Shown here piece after piece: positions 46,493-56,501 of a stretch of DNA of 64,000 nucleotides. The DNA comes from Persicaria tinctoria (lineage: Eukaryota > Streptophyta > Magnoliopsida > Caryophyllales > Polygonaceae). The position numbers were made by a program, and so were the translations under genes. The notes under the pieces are model-generated. The model was not told where the DNA came from, did no database searches, and saw only the letters and a program-made list of their open reading frames with translations. The stretch spans positions 16,019,001 through 16,083,000 of the forward strand of contig JBANSL010000019.1 in the NCBI GenBank assembly GCA_037127255.1. The letters run 5' to 3'. The stretch's first letter is position 1. Each line of letters starts with the position of its first letter.

Positions 46493-48410
46493 TTAATTTC
46501 TTGTAACACCGAGCACCGACCGTAACTTGATGAAAGTCTTGACTTTCAGAGGCTTCGTGAAAATATCTGCAACTTTTTCTTGAATCTTCACGTACTTGAC
46601 TTCAATATCGTTCTTGGAAACACATTCAGGGATAAAATGATACCTCATGTCAATGTGTTTTCTTCGATCATGGAACACAAGGTTCTTAGCCAAAGCAATG
46701 GCTGACTTGTTATCAACAAGGATCCCTACGGCTTCCAGTTACGGAATTCGCAAATCTCCCAACAATCTCCTCAACCAGATAACACGACAAACACATGATG
46801 TAAACATACTCAGCTTCACAAGTAGAAAGAGTAACAATAGACTGCTTCTTTGACCTCCAAGTGAAAGCAATATCTCCCCATGAAGAAAACGAAACTAGAA
46901 GTACTCTTTCGATCATCAACATCTCTGGCCTAGTCACTATCACTATTACCCACAAGCTTATATTCATTTGAAGAAGAATAAAGCAAACCATAGTTGATAG
47001 TACCTTTGATGTACCGAAGAATAAGTTTTGCTGCTTTGAAATGTCTTGATGTCGGTGTCTCCATGTATCGACTCACGAGCCCAACTCCATAGAGAATGTC
47101 TGGGGAGTGCATGTCAAATATCTCAAGCTTCCAACAATGCTCTTGAAAGTTGTAGAATCAACCTTCTCACCTTCGTCATACTTTGATAACTTGACCCCGC
47201 AATCCGTTGGTGTACTTACGGGCCGGCAACCATCCATTATAAACTTCTTCAGAATCTCATTAGCAAATCTTTCTTGGCAAATTAAAATCCCATCATCTGA
47301 TTGCTTAATCTCAATGTCGAGATAATAAGACGTGAGACCAAGATCAATCATCTCAAACTCTCTTGTCATGGCTTGCTTGAAATCTACAAAAACATTCTCG
47401 GGTTGTTACCTGTGAAAATCAGATCATCAACATAGAAGCAAACAAATAGAGTATCACATTTTTCACAGACATCGACATAGAGCGCATACTTATTCAGGCA
47501 TTTGACAAACCCGTTCTCTTGTAGATACTTGTCAATCCTGCTATTCCATGCTCTTGGTGCTTGTTTTAAGCCATACAAGGCTTTCTTCAACTTCAACACA
47601 TTGTCAATCATTTTATTCCATGCTCGTGGTGCTTGCTTTAAGCCATACAAGACTTTCTTCAACTTTAACACCTTATCTTCATGGCCTTTAATGAGATACC
47701 CAGGAGGTTGTTCAACATAAATACCCTCTTCAAGCACGCCATTTAAAAATGCCGATTTCAGATCCATCTGATAAACCTTCCACTTTCGATGAGCAGCAAG
47801 TGAAATCATCAAATGGACGGTCTCTAACCGAGCAACTAGAGCAAACATCTCACCATAGTCGATCCCTGGACGTTGGTTGTAGCCTTTGGCAACCAAACTT
47901 GCCTTATACCTCTCAACTTTTCCTTGAGCATTCTTCTTCTCCTTGAAAACCCACTTCAGACCAATGTGCTTTTCATTTTTTGGTAAAGTTGTCAGTGCCT
48001 ACATATCATTTTTCTCGATTGACTTGATCTCTTCATTCATAGAAAATCTCCATTTTTCATCATTCACTGCTTCCTGAAAATCCACGGGCTCAGAATCAGC
48101 GAAATAACAATAGAGAGTTAGATCATCATGCGAATCCTCATCTTGAGCATAAATTTCTGCAAGGCTTCTCATTTTTGGAGGTCTCCCACTTGAGCTCTCA
48201 CATGATGATGGCGATGCTGATTTCCTTGAATAATATGGTGAACTTTGAACGCCTGGTGATGGAGAAGGCATTGTAGGTTATGGATAAACACCTTCACCTT
48301 GCTCTTCTTTAGTAGGTAGTGTTGGGAAGAAATCATATCTCTCCCTATCTTCATGGCTCCAATCTCATCCATCATTTTCATCGAACCGAACATCTCTATT
48401 GATGACAATC
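46493..48410 (-). pseudogene. pol: Copia-2 reverse transcriptase and RNase H, degraded
   Basis: In sense order: an INRDVRFDEND integrase tail at about 48400, a PKMRSLAEIYAQ linker, then the reverse transcriptase start (EAVNDEKWRFSMNEEIKSIE) with a stop where the next helix should begin. Next come KGYNQRPGIDYGEMFALVARL, MDLKSAFLNGVLEEGIYVEQ, LYGLKQAPRAWN (present twice) and CFYVDDLIFTGNN. The RNase H part follows in other frames (SWGDIAFTWRSKKQSIVTLS, TKPLKVKTFIKLR). The repeat of LYGLKQAPRAWN comes from a 72-bp in-frame tandem duplication (about 47543-47686). At least six stops or shifts interrupt the frame. It is the continuation of the gag-integrase half at 56502-58624. Confidence 0.85.
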
Positions 48411-48412
48411 TT

Positions 48413-49453
48413 TGATAACTCCACTCCCTTGATGAAAATCGGAATAAGTTTCAAAGGCTTTGACAGTCAGTTTGTGTCAAAGGTCTTGAAGCTACAGCTG
48501 TGTTGATGAAACACAAAACCTGAACTCTATGTTATTATGCTTGAATATTATTTTATATTATTATATGCTTCCGGATATTATATTCTAACATTTCAGGAAG
48601 CTTTTCGAAAACTATCTCCTTCCTTAAAGCATGAAGATGAGAAGGACACAATCGGAGATCATGGCTTCAAACTTTCCAAGTATAGAAGATCTCGAAGATG
48701 GCCATGACCAGCCTAGCCGTTGAAGAGAAGATTCTTCTTTGGATGCGCCGATTTGTTCTCTATAAAGGAAAGGAAGAAGAGAAGATAGGAAGACATTGGT
48801 TGAACACAAGCTCTCATCCGCACTTAAGCCTTCAAGTGAAATCTGTCTTCTTCGTGTGCTCTCTGCTAGTTCTTAAGAGTCTGTTATTTCATTTCAAAGC
48901 ATTTGAGAGTTACACAATCAGCTTATAGGATATATTTTGAGTGTGTTATACTCGAGAGTTTTGTAACTCAGGAAGTGAACACTAGGCGATTGATTCACTA
49001 AGTGTAAGATGATTGTACTAGATAGCTGAGAGAGATGGGGCTCTTCTAGAGTGGTCTAGGACTCCAAGGGAACGTGAGTTGACTAGATTGCAATTGTATA
49101 GGAGAGAGGCTTCTCGGTGAGCTATTAGGATCCTAAGTCTTGTGAATCAATAAAAGCCGGTTGAATCCTAGGGTTGTGGAAGAACCCTAGGCGGGGACGT
49201 AGGCCAAGTTTGTGCCGAACCTCGTATATAACTCATTGCATCCCTTACTTACTGCTTTACCTTATTTCCGCACTTGGCTCGAATTGTTTAACTTTGTGAT
49301 TCAGGTTTTCAGAGAAAAGACTAAGTCTAATCTCAAAGGGTTTTGCACGAGCTTCAAAAGTCTTGAGACTATTTGCGAAAAATCGGCATACTCTATTCAA
49401 GCCCTCTTCTGGAGTATCTTTATATTACATTGTTTTACATTATCGAACCTTCG
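48413..49453 (+). repeat. Copia-3 5' LTR
   Basis: 48413-49250 matches 55672-56501 closely. The rest up to the primer site has no partner because the 3' LTR is truncated, so the exact 3' border (49440-49453) is inferred from the primer site. Confidence 0.8.
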
Positions 49454-49455
49454 AT

Positions 49456-49467
49456 TGGTATCAGAGC
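49456..49467 (+). other. Copia-3 primer-binding site (initiator tRNA-Met)
   Basis: TGGTATCAGAGC is complementary to the 3' end of plant initiator tRNA-Met and lies directly after the LTR. Confidence 0.9.
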
Positions 49468-49511
49468 TTTACTCAATGCTTTCGATCTGACAATCTTTTG
49501 AGTTTTTTATC

Positions 49512-49934
49512 ATGTTTGGTGAAGCAAGCGGAGGATTTGCACAGGGAAGGTCTTCCAGTAGACCACCACTCTTTGTTGGAAACAACTTTGTCCACTGAAG
49601 ATCATTGATGAAGATGTTCATTATAGATCAAGATCTGGAACTTTGGAACATTATAGAGAACGGTCCGAAGGTTCCAAAAAAAGACGGACCAAATGGAACC
49701 AAAATTGCGAAGAAGGAGCCTGAATACATCCAAGCAAATCTTAAAATCGTCTCCAAAAACTACAGGGCTATCAACTTAATTTATTGTGGTCTTAGCACTG
49801 ATGAGTTTAACTGTATTTCATCTTGTAGGTCAGCTAAAGAGATTTGGGACAAGCTGGTCGTCACCTATGAAGGAACCAGCCAAGTAAAGGACACCAAGAT
49901 CAGTATCCAAAGGGCTTGTAAGAGAGCTACCTGA
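49512..49934 (+). pseudogene. gag: Copia-3 gag remnant
   Basis: The start ATG at 49512 gives MFGEASGGFAQGRSSSRPPL, the usual Sirevirus-type gag entry. Codon TGA (near 49594) stands where a tryptophan is expected before the KMFIIDQDLELWNIIENGP block. The frame continues through SCRSAKEIWDKLVVTYEGTS (UBN2/gag domain) and TKISIQRACKR, and stops at 49934. The rest of gag, including the zinc knuckle, all of protease and the first part of integrase are gone: the next coding sequence (MDFKGINMCNACTRGK) already lies in the integrase zinc region. The junction near 49925 is therefore a deletion. Confidence 0.8.
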
Positions 49935-52900
49935 GATGGACTTCAAAGGTATTAATATGTGCAATGCATGCACACGAGGTAAATAAACACGTATCTCTTC
50001 CAAACCCAAAAAGGTTGTAAGTTCTTCTAGAACCCTTGAACTTTTACATATGGATTTATGTGGTCCTATGCGAGTCAAATCTCCCAATGGTAAAAAGTAC
50101 ATGCTTGTTATTGTTGATGATTTTTCTAGATATACTTGGGTTGCATTTTTAAAAGAAAAAACAGAGGCCTTATTTGAGTTTTCAAAACTATGTAAGGAGT
50201 TGCAAACTTTAAGAAACGAGCCCATAGTGTAAATTCGAAGTGATCATGGTAGGGAGTTTGATCAACTTTAGTTTGATTTGTTTTGTGCTAAATATGACAG
50301 ATCCCCTAACTTTTCTGCTCCTAGGACACCTCAACAAAATGGGGTTGTGGAACGAAAGAACCGCACCCTAGAAGACATGGACAAGACTATGCTTTTAGAA
50401 AATGCATTACCTAAAACTAGACCAGTCAAAACACAACCCGACCCAGTGACCCGACCCGACCGACCGAAATTTTTTGGTTCAAGACCCGGAAATTTTGGCC
50501 CGGAAATTTTCCGGGTAATCTGGGTTCCGACCCGGTGACCTGATTGACTCGATAATTTTGACCCGATTTACCCGATTGACCCGGTGACCCGATTGACCCG
50601 GTTGATTTATAATTAAATATAATTAATTTTTTTTATATTTAATTAAAATTTATCGCAAAACTATAAAATTATGATTTTTTTAATTTAAAAAGGAAAAAAT
50701 TGACAAACCCGAAATCGACCCGAACCCGCCCGAAACCCGGTCAAACCCGGGTTCTAGTCAACCCGAAAAACCCGGAACCCGCTTTACCCGGGACCCGTTT
50801 TACCTGAAACCTGGAGTGACCCGACCCGAACCCGACCGGAATGACCTGTTTGACAGGTCTACCTAAAACCTATTGGGCTGAAGCTGTTAACACAACTAAA
50901 TATATTTTGAATCGTTGTCTTATTCGTTCCATCTTAAAGAAAACTCCTTATGAACTTTTCAAAGGCCACAAACCACTTATATCTTATTTTAAACCCTTTG
51001 GCTGTACTTGTTTTGTTCATAACAATGGAAAAGATAACCTTGGGAAATTTGATGCGCGTAGTGATGAAGGTATATTTCTTGGCTACTCCACAAGTAGCAA
51101 AGCTTATAGAATCTTCAGTAAAAGGACCCAGTTAGTTGAAGAAAGTATACATGTTATATTTGATGAATGCAATGACAGTTCTTTGAGTGAAAGTGTTGCA
51201 GATATAGATCTTAACATCCATGCAGAGAACGAGGAAGGTGATGATGCTGCCACCAAGAAGACAGAGAAGAGGAACATGCAGAAACAGATTCTCAACACCG
51301 AAGAATTGGCCCAAGGTGTTGAAGATTCGTCCAAAGCCCTTGGTGTCCAATCCAACAGTGTTGAGACGTCAGAAACTGATGTAACTGAACCTAACAGGAC
51401 AACGGAGTCAGATGTACCACAAATCAATCCTGCTGGTGTGACGAATCAAGGAGCTGAGACTAGCAAAAGAAAATTCAAATACTTCTCATCACACTCTTTA
51501 AAGGATATCATTTCTGACCCTACATCTAATGTTCAAACTCGTTCTAAACTTAAAGATCTTTGTGCTTTTCACGCGTTTGTTTCTCTTATAGAACCAAAGA
51601 AGGTAGATGAGGCCCTCTAAGAGCTAGATTGGATCATTTCTATGCAAGGTGAGCTCAACGAATTTGAAAGGAACAAAGTCTGGACCTTAAAGCCTAGACC
51701 AAAGCATCAATCAGTCATTGGCACGCGATGGGTATTTCGAAACAAGCTAGATGAGAATGGTAAGATCGTGAGGAACAAAGCAAGGCTTGTTGCTCAAGGC
51801 TACAATCAAGAAGAATGTATTGACTACGAGGAGACCTTTGCTCCCGTAGCCAGGCTTGAAGCCATTCACATTTTACTAGCATTTGCATCTTTTATGAGCA
51901 TAAAGTTATATCAAATGGATGTCAAGTGTGCCTTTGTTAGTGGTTTCTTAGAAGAAGAAGTTTATGTGGCTCAACCCCTAGGTTTTGAAAGTACGGAATT
52001 TCCTAATCATGTTTATAAACTAGAAAAAACGCTTTATGGTTTGAAACAAGCCCCAAGAGCTTGGTATGAGCGCTTGTCAAAATATCTTTTAGAAAATGAT
52101 TTTAAAAGAGGACTGATCGACAAGACTCTTTTTATCAAGACCAAAGGAAAGGACATTTTGGTTATTCAAATATATGTTGATGATATATTGTTTGGTGCTA
52201 CTAATACATCTTTGTGCAAGGAATTTTCTGACATTATGTGCAGTGAATTTGAGATGAGCTTGATGGGTGAACTCAACTTATTTTTGGAATTACAAGTTCA
52301 TCAATCCAAGAAAGGGATCTTTGTCAACCAAAGCAAGCAAACTAAGGATCTCTTGAAGAAATTCAAGATGGATCAATCCAAAGCAGCCAAGACACCCATG
52401 AGCTCAACACTATCTCTAGATCAAGACAAGACTGGGATGAGTGTCAATCAAAAGAAATATTGAGGAATGATTGGATCTTTACTATATCTTATAGCTAGTA
52501 AACCTGACATCAAATTTAGTGTTTGCATGTGTGCTAGGTTTCAAGCTGATCCTAAAGAATCTCACCTCGTAGTTGTGAAGAGGATCTTTCGATATCTCAA
52601 TGGCACTAAGGAGCTTGGTTTGTGGTACCCAAAGCAAAAAGATTTTACATTAATCGAGTATTCTAATGCAGATTTTGCAAGATATAAGGTGGATAGAAAG
52701 AGCACGTCAGGATGTGGCCAATTCTTAGGAGATTCCTTGATCAGTTGGCATTCAAAGAAACAAAACTCAGTTGCTCTATCCACTGCTGAAGCCGAATACA
52801 CAGCAGCTCGAGCATGTTGCTCCCAAATCCTTTGGATAGCTCAACAAATGAGAGATCTTGGCATCAACCTCAAAGGTATTCCCATTACGTGTGACAATAC

Positions 52901-53128
52901 AAGTGCCATATCAATCATAAAGAATCATGTTTAGCATTCAAGGACCAAACACATTGATGTGAGACATCATTTCATTAGGGATCATGTTGAAAAATGTGAT
53001 GTGTCCATATCCTTTATTTCTACTGATTATCAATGGGCTGACATTTTCACTAAGCCTTTGGCAGAGGAAAGGTTCACCTTTATTAGACGTGAGATTGGAA
53101 TGCTTAACAAGGATGCATTTTCGTAGGG
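49935..53128 (+). pseudogene. pol: Copia-3 pol: integrase (part), reverse transcriptase, RNase H
   Basis: Integrase runs from CNACTRGK through LHMDLCGPMRVKSPNGKKYM and DHGREFDQ to PQQNGVVERKNRT. It is interrupted by the hAT-type MITE at 50418-50861, then continues TYWAEAVNTTKYILNRCL, FKPFGCTCFVHNN and EGIFLGYS. Reverse transcriptase (from about 51620) shows WVFRNKLDENG, YQMDVKCAFVSG, LYGLKQAPRAWYE and QIYVDDILFGATN with YVDD intact. RNase H has ISWHSKKQNSVALSTAEAEY and ends [17 protein letters not shown]. Stops lie at 50230, 50272 and 51618 (TAA/TAG), near 52461 (TGA) and at 52932 (TAG). Most frames agree, so decay is mainly by substitutions. Confidence 0.85.
50418..50861. mobile_element. hAT-type MITE inside Copia-3 integrase
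   Basis: A 444-bp insertion flanked by the 8-bp duplication CCTAAAAC (50410-50417 and 50862-50869). Terminal inverted repeats are TAGACCAGTCAAAAC on the left and TAGACCTGTCAAACAGG on the right strand. 8-bp duplications and TAGRCC-type ends are typical of hAT elements. The inside is made of GACCCGACCC/CCCGGTGACCCGATT repeats and has no ORF. Confidence 0.9.
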
Positions 53129-53608
53129 GGAGCTTTCCCTTTACGAAAGATAAAATCTACTCAGTGTCAAGACCTTTGAGAATTATGTCAAGGTTTGTGA
53201 TCTGAATGGTAGAGAACAGATATCGGATCATATATTTGGTTAATATCTTTTTAGATATTTGATCAAATATAGTTTTTAATGTATTTTAAACTTCTTTATA
53301 TATATCACATATTTTATTTCTCTATCCGAGTATGTGTTTTAATTTTGGGAAAGATATTTTCGGATTTATTCCCTCCTATTTTAAATTGTGAGAAGAAGGT
53401 TTGAATTTTGAATTGAAATATTTTCAAAATGGCAATTGATTACCCACATTGGAACCATAAACCCGTCCCATGAACTTCATTATCTCACTCTACTTAAACC
53501 CCAAACTGTACCCGTTTCTCTCACCACTTCAGACTTATCCAAACCCTTTCCAATTCATCTTCTTCTTCAACCTCTCAACCTGTTCTAAAACCCTAGCCGA
53601 ATATCTCC
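53129..53608 (+). other. Copia-3 spacer between pol and the third ORF
   Basis: 480 bp of AT-rich sequence ending in a leader-like CTCACCACTTCAGACTTATCC stretch before the ATG at 53609. A subgenomic promoter or splice acceptor for the third ORF may lie here; nothing specific is visible. Confidence 0.4.
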
Positions 53609-55328
53609 ATGGCTCCCAAATCAAAGAAAGCATCCACACCCAAACGTCTTGGCGCCACCCCCAAGGGACGGCAGGCCACTGCTACTTCCTCTCAACCAGA
53701 ACCCACTCCATAAGAAATCGTCCCAGCTATTGTCCAGAGCACTATCGCTGAGAGAACGACTACAGTAACCAAGAGTTCTCTGAAGCGCTCAGCGAAGAAA
53801 CCTCTCAGTGCTAAGCAAAAAGGGAAAAAGAAAATCATTGCTCAGGAGGTGGACAAAGAGGAGGAAGAGGGTGATCTAGATGCGATTTTGGAACGAGATG
53901 CCGCCAAGGAAGCCGAGGAAGAAGCTCTGAGAAAGAGAAAGGCCGAGGAAGAGGCCAAGTTGGCGAGGAAATTGGCCGAGAAGGAGGCCGAGAGAGTTCG
54001 AAAAGAGGCTAAGAAGGAGCTTCCCACTAAGGAGGAACCAGAGGAAGAAGAAGAGGAGGAAGACGAGACCGGTGATGACGAGGATGCTGAAGAAGACAAT
54101 GATGAAGGGTTCGCTAAGGACTGGGGGTCTGAGGACGAAGAGGATGAGGAACCCGAACCTGTTCCCTCTCCTTCTCCTCCTCCTCATCCCCCGTCTCCAA
54201 AGAAGCGGAAAGCCCCAGCAGCAAAGCCTCCATCCCCCAAGCGTATCAGGAAGGGCACTCTCAGATGCCTTGAGGTGCCTGCCAAGAGGACTGCTCCCAC
54301 ACAGGCTCGCAGGAAGAATGCTGATCCATCTGCCCTCATCCGGGTAAACCAATCCTTGCCCTCTTCAGGGTTTGAAAATGTTGAGATGGCTGGAAAGTGG
54401 GTAGATGAGTTTCAAACTCGTAAGATTTGTTGTTCTGATTTTTTAGATCTTGCGTTCTTTGAAGCTTTGAATTTTCCATGCATCTCTCTACTCAAACAAT
54501 CTCCTGCCTGGACCCTTCTCAACCTTGAAGCTGTCTATTATCCCCAACTTACCCGCTTGTTTTACATAAACCTAAAAGCCAAACACAATGCTGACGGTTG
54601 GTCTTTGGAATCCGTCGTCAAGGGAGTTAGAATCTCTTTCAACTCCATGGACTTCGCTGATTTCCTTGGCCTACCTAGACCTTGTCCACTCTCTCATGAA
54701 AACCCCACGAAAGAACAGTGCATCGCCCTTGCCCGATCCAAATATCTCCTACGCGAAGCATCCTACAACACCTCAAAACAGCTTACCCACTCATCCCTTA
54801 CCCTAGAGGCAAAATTTATTTTAAACATTATTGTGCGTTGCCTCCTACCCCGCTTAAACTCTGGCTCTCTCCTTACCGATAATGCCATGATCCTTTTATA
54901 CCGCATCTTAAACGACCTTGATCTTGATCTGGCCAACACTATTCTCGGATCCATGGCTCACACTCGAAAATCCAGAAAAGGAACTCCCCTACCCTTTGCC
55001 ACCCTTTTATCCCATATCTTCAAAGCTTCTGGAATCGATTTCAAAAATGAAGAACAACAGCATCATATCGGTAAGTTCGACTCCAAGAGTTTTGAGAAGA
55101 TAGGCATCACTCGGTCCTCCCAAGGGACTTGCCTCTCCCTCAAAAGCTCTTCCCACTGCCTCGGCCATTGATGAACGCATGGACAACCTGTAGTTGGGCA
55201 TGGAGGAAGTTCGCCTGGATATCAAGGAGCTGCACAAGGAGTTTTTTACGGAGATGAGCAGGGTGTCCAAGCTGTTGCAAGATCTGAGGTCGCTGCTCAT
55301 GGATGATGCTCCAGACGATGAAGCTTAA
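53609..55328 (+). pseudogene. Copia-3 third ORF (env-like position; putative plant transposon protein domain)
   Basis: Starting at ATG 53609 (MAPKSKKASTPKRLG) the frame has one TAA at 53711-53713 and then stays open to 55171. Layout: a basic N-terminus; a long E/K/A coiled-coil-like region (about residues 80-140) with acidic stretches; a proline/lysine linker with SPKKRK and SPKRIRK, which look like nuclear localisation signals; then a globular domain (VYYPQLTRLFYINLK, GVRISFNSMDFADFLGLP, AKFILNIIVRCLLPR, LPFATLLSHIFKASGIDF). That domain matches what I know as the putative plant transposon protein family (PF20167). A shift near 55130 moves the C-terminal coiled coil (EEVRLDIKELHKEFFTEMS, ending DDAPDDEA) to another frame, ending at 55328. 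There is no signal peptide or membrane segment, so the position is env-like but the protein is not an envelope. Confidence 0.75.
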
Positions 55329-55671
55329 CCTTATCCTACCCTACCCTAACCCCGAATCTGAAACATTGCTGGTTTTTGGAAACTGTTTCATAACTTTTTG
55401 TGACAATTTTACCTCATCCCTTTGTTGAAAGACAAAAAGGGGGAGATGATCTGCTGTGGTTTAGACTTTGAAAACTTTTTTAACTGTTGTGAAGGTCCTG
55501 GAAGACCTTGTTTTGTTTTCAGTCGGATGTCTTTTACGTTTTAAAATTATTATCCAACATTCGTCTAACCCATGCAGGCACTTAGTCCAATGTTGCTTAT
55601 ATTATATATGTTTGACTAAGTGGTAGGGATGCACAGGTTTTGTCTTTCATCAAGGGGAGATTGATAACTCC
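55329..55671 (+). other. Copia-3 3' untranslated region with two polypurine tracts
   Basis: AAAAAGGGGGAGATGATCTG near 55435 and CATCAAGGGGAGAT directly before the LTR at 55672. Repeated purine tracts of this sequence are a feature I associate with Sireviruses. Confidence 0.7.
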
Positions 55672-56501
55672 ACTCCCTTGATGAAAATCAGAATAAGTTT
55701 CAAATGCTTTGACAGTCAATTTGTGTCAATGGTCTTGAAGCTATAGATGTGTTAATGAAACACAAAACATGTACTCTATGTTATTGTGCTCGAATATTAT
55801 TTTATATTATTATATGCTTCCAGATATTATATTCTAACATTTAAGGAAGCTTTTAGAAAATTATCTCCTTCCTTAAAGCATGAAGATGAGAAGGACACAA
55901 TCGGAGATCATGGCTTCAAACTTTCCAAGTATAAAAGATCTCGAAGATGGCCATGATCAGCCTAGCTGTTGAAGAGAAGATTCTTCTTTGGAGGCGCCGA
56001 ATTGTTCTCTATAAAGGAAAGGAAGAAGAGAAGACAGGAAGACATTCGTTGAACACAAGCTCTCATTCGCACTCAAGCCTTCAAGTGAAATCTGTCTTCT
56101 TTGTGTGCTCTCTGCTAGTTCTTAAGAGTCTGTTATTGCATTTCAAAGCATTTGAGAGTTACACAATGAGCTTATAGGATATATTTTGAGAGAGTGTTAT
56201 ACTCGAGAGTTTTGTAACTCAGGAAGTTAACACTAGGCGATTGATTCACTAGGTGTAAGAGGATTGTACTAGATAGCTGAGAGAGGTGGGGCCGTTCTAG
56301 ATTGGTCTAGGACTCCAAGGGAACGTGAGTTGACTAGATTGCAATTGTATAGGAGAGAGGCTTCTCGGTGAGCTATTAGGATCCTAAGTCTTGTGAATCA
56401 ATAAAAGCTGGTTGAATCCTAGGGTTGTGGAAGAACCCTAGGCGGGGACGTAGGCCAAGTTTGTGCCGAACCTCGTATATAACTCATTGCATCCCTTACT
56501 T
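55672..56501 (+). repeat. Copia-3 3' LTR, truncated
   Basis: 830 bp homologous to 48413-49250. It then breaks into Copia-2 integrase sequence (TGATCTGGTACATGTAC, which on the minus strand encodes VHVPDQ). The last 200 bp or so of the LTR are missing. Confidence 0.85.

Larger units (their letters stand above)
48413..56501 (+). mobile_element. Copia-3: Sirevirus-like Ty1/copia element nested in Copia-2
   Basis: The 5' LTR starts at 48413 (TGATAACTCCACTCCCTTGA). The primer site TGGTATCAGAGC is at 49456-49467, so the LTR is about 1.04 kb. The 3' LTR starts at 55672, but only its first 830 bp remain (to 56501). Purine tracts are AAAAAGGGGGAGATG at about 55435 and CAAGGGGAGAT just before the 3' LTR. 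Order: truncated gag, partial integrase, reverse transcriptase, RNase H, then a third ORF with a long acidic N-terminus. That extra ORF after pol, the TKPLAEERF ending and the repeated purine tract fit the Sirevirus (SIRE/Maximus) lineage. About 35 codons of Copia-2 are missing at the right junction. Confidence 0.85.

Noticed and set aside
48624..48928. Short ORFs in both Copia-3 LTRs (48698-48928 and 55947-56177)
   Set aside because: LTR sequence present twice; the frames are not part of any element protein.
53609..55328. Viral envelope gene
   Set aside because: No signal peptide, transmembrane segment or glycoprotein features; the domain resembles a plant transposon protein.
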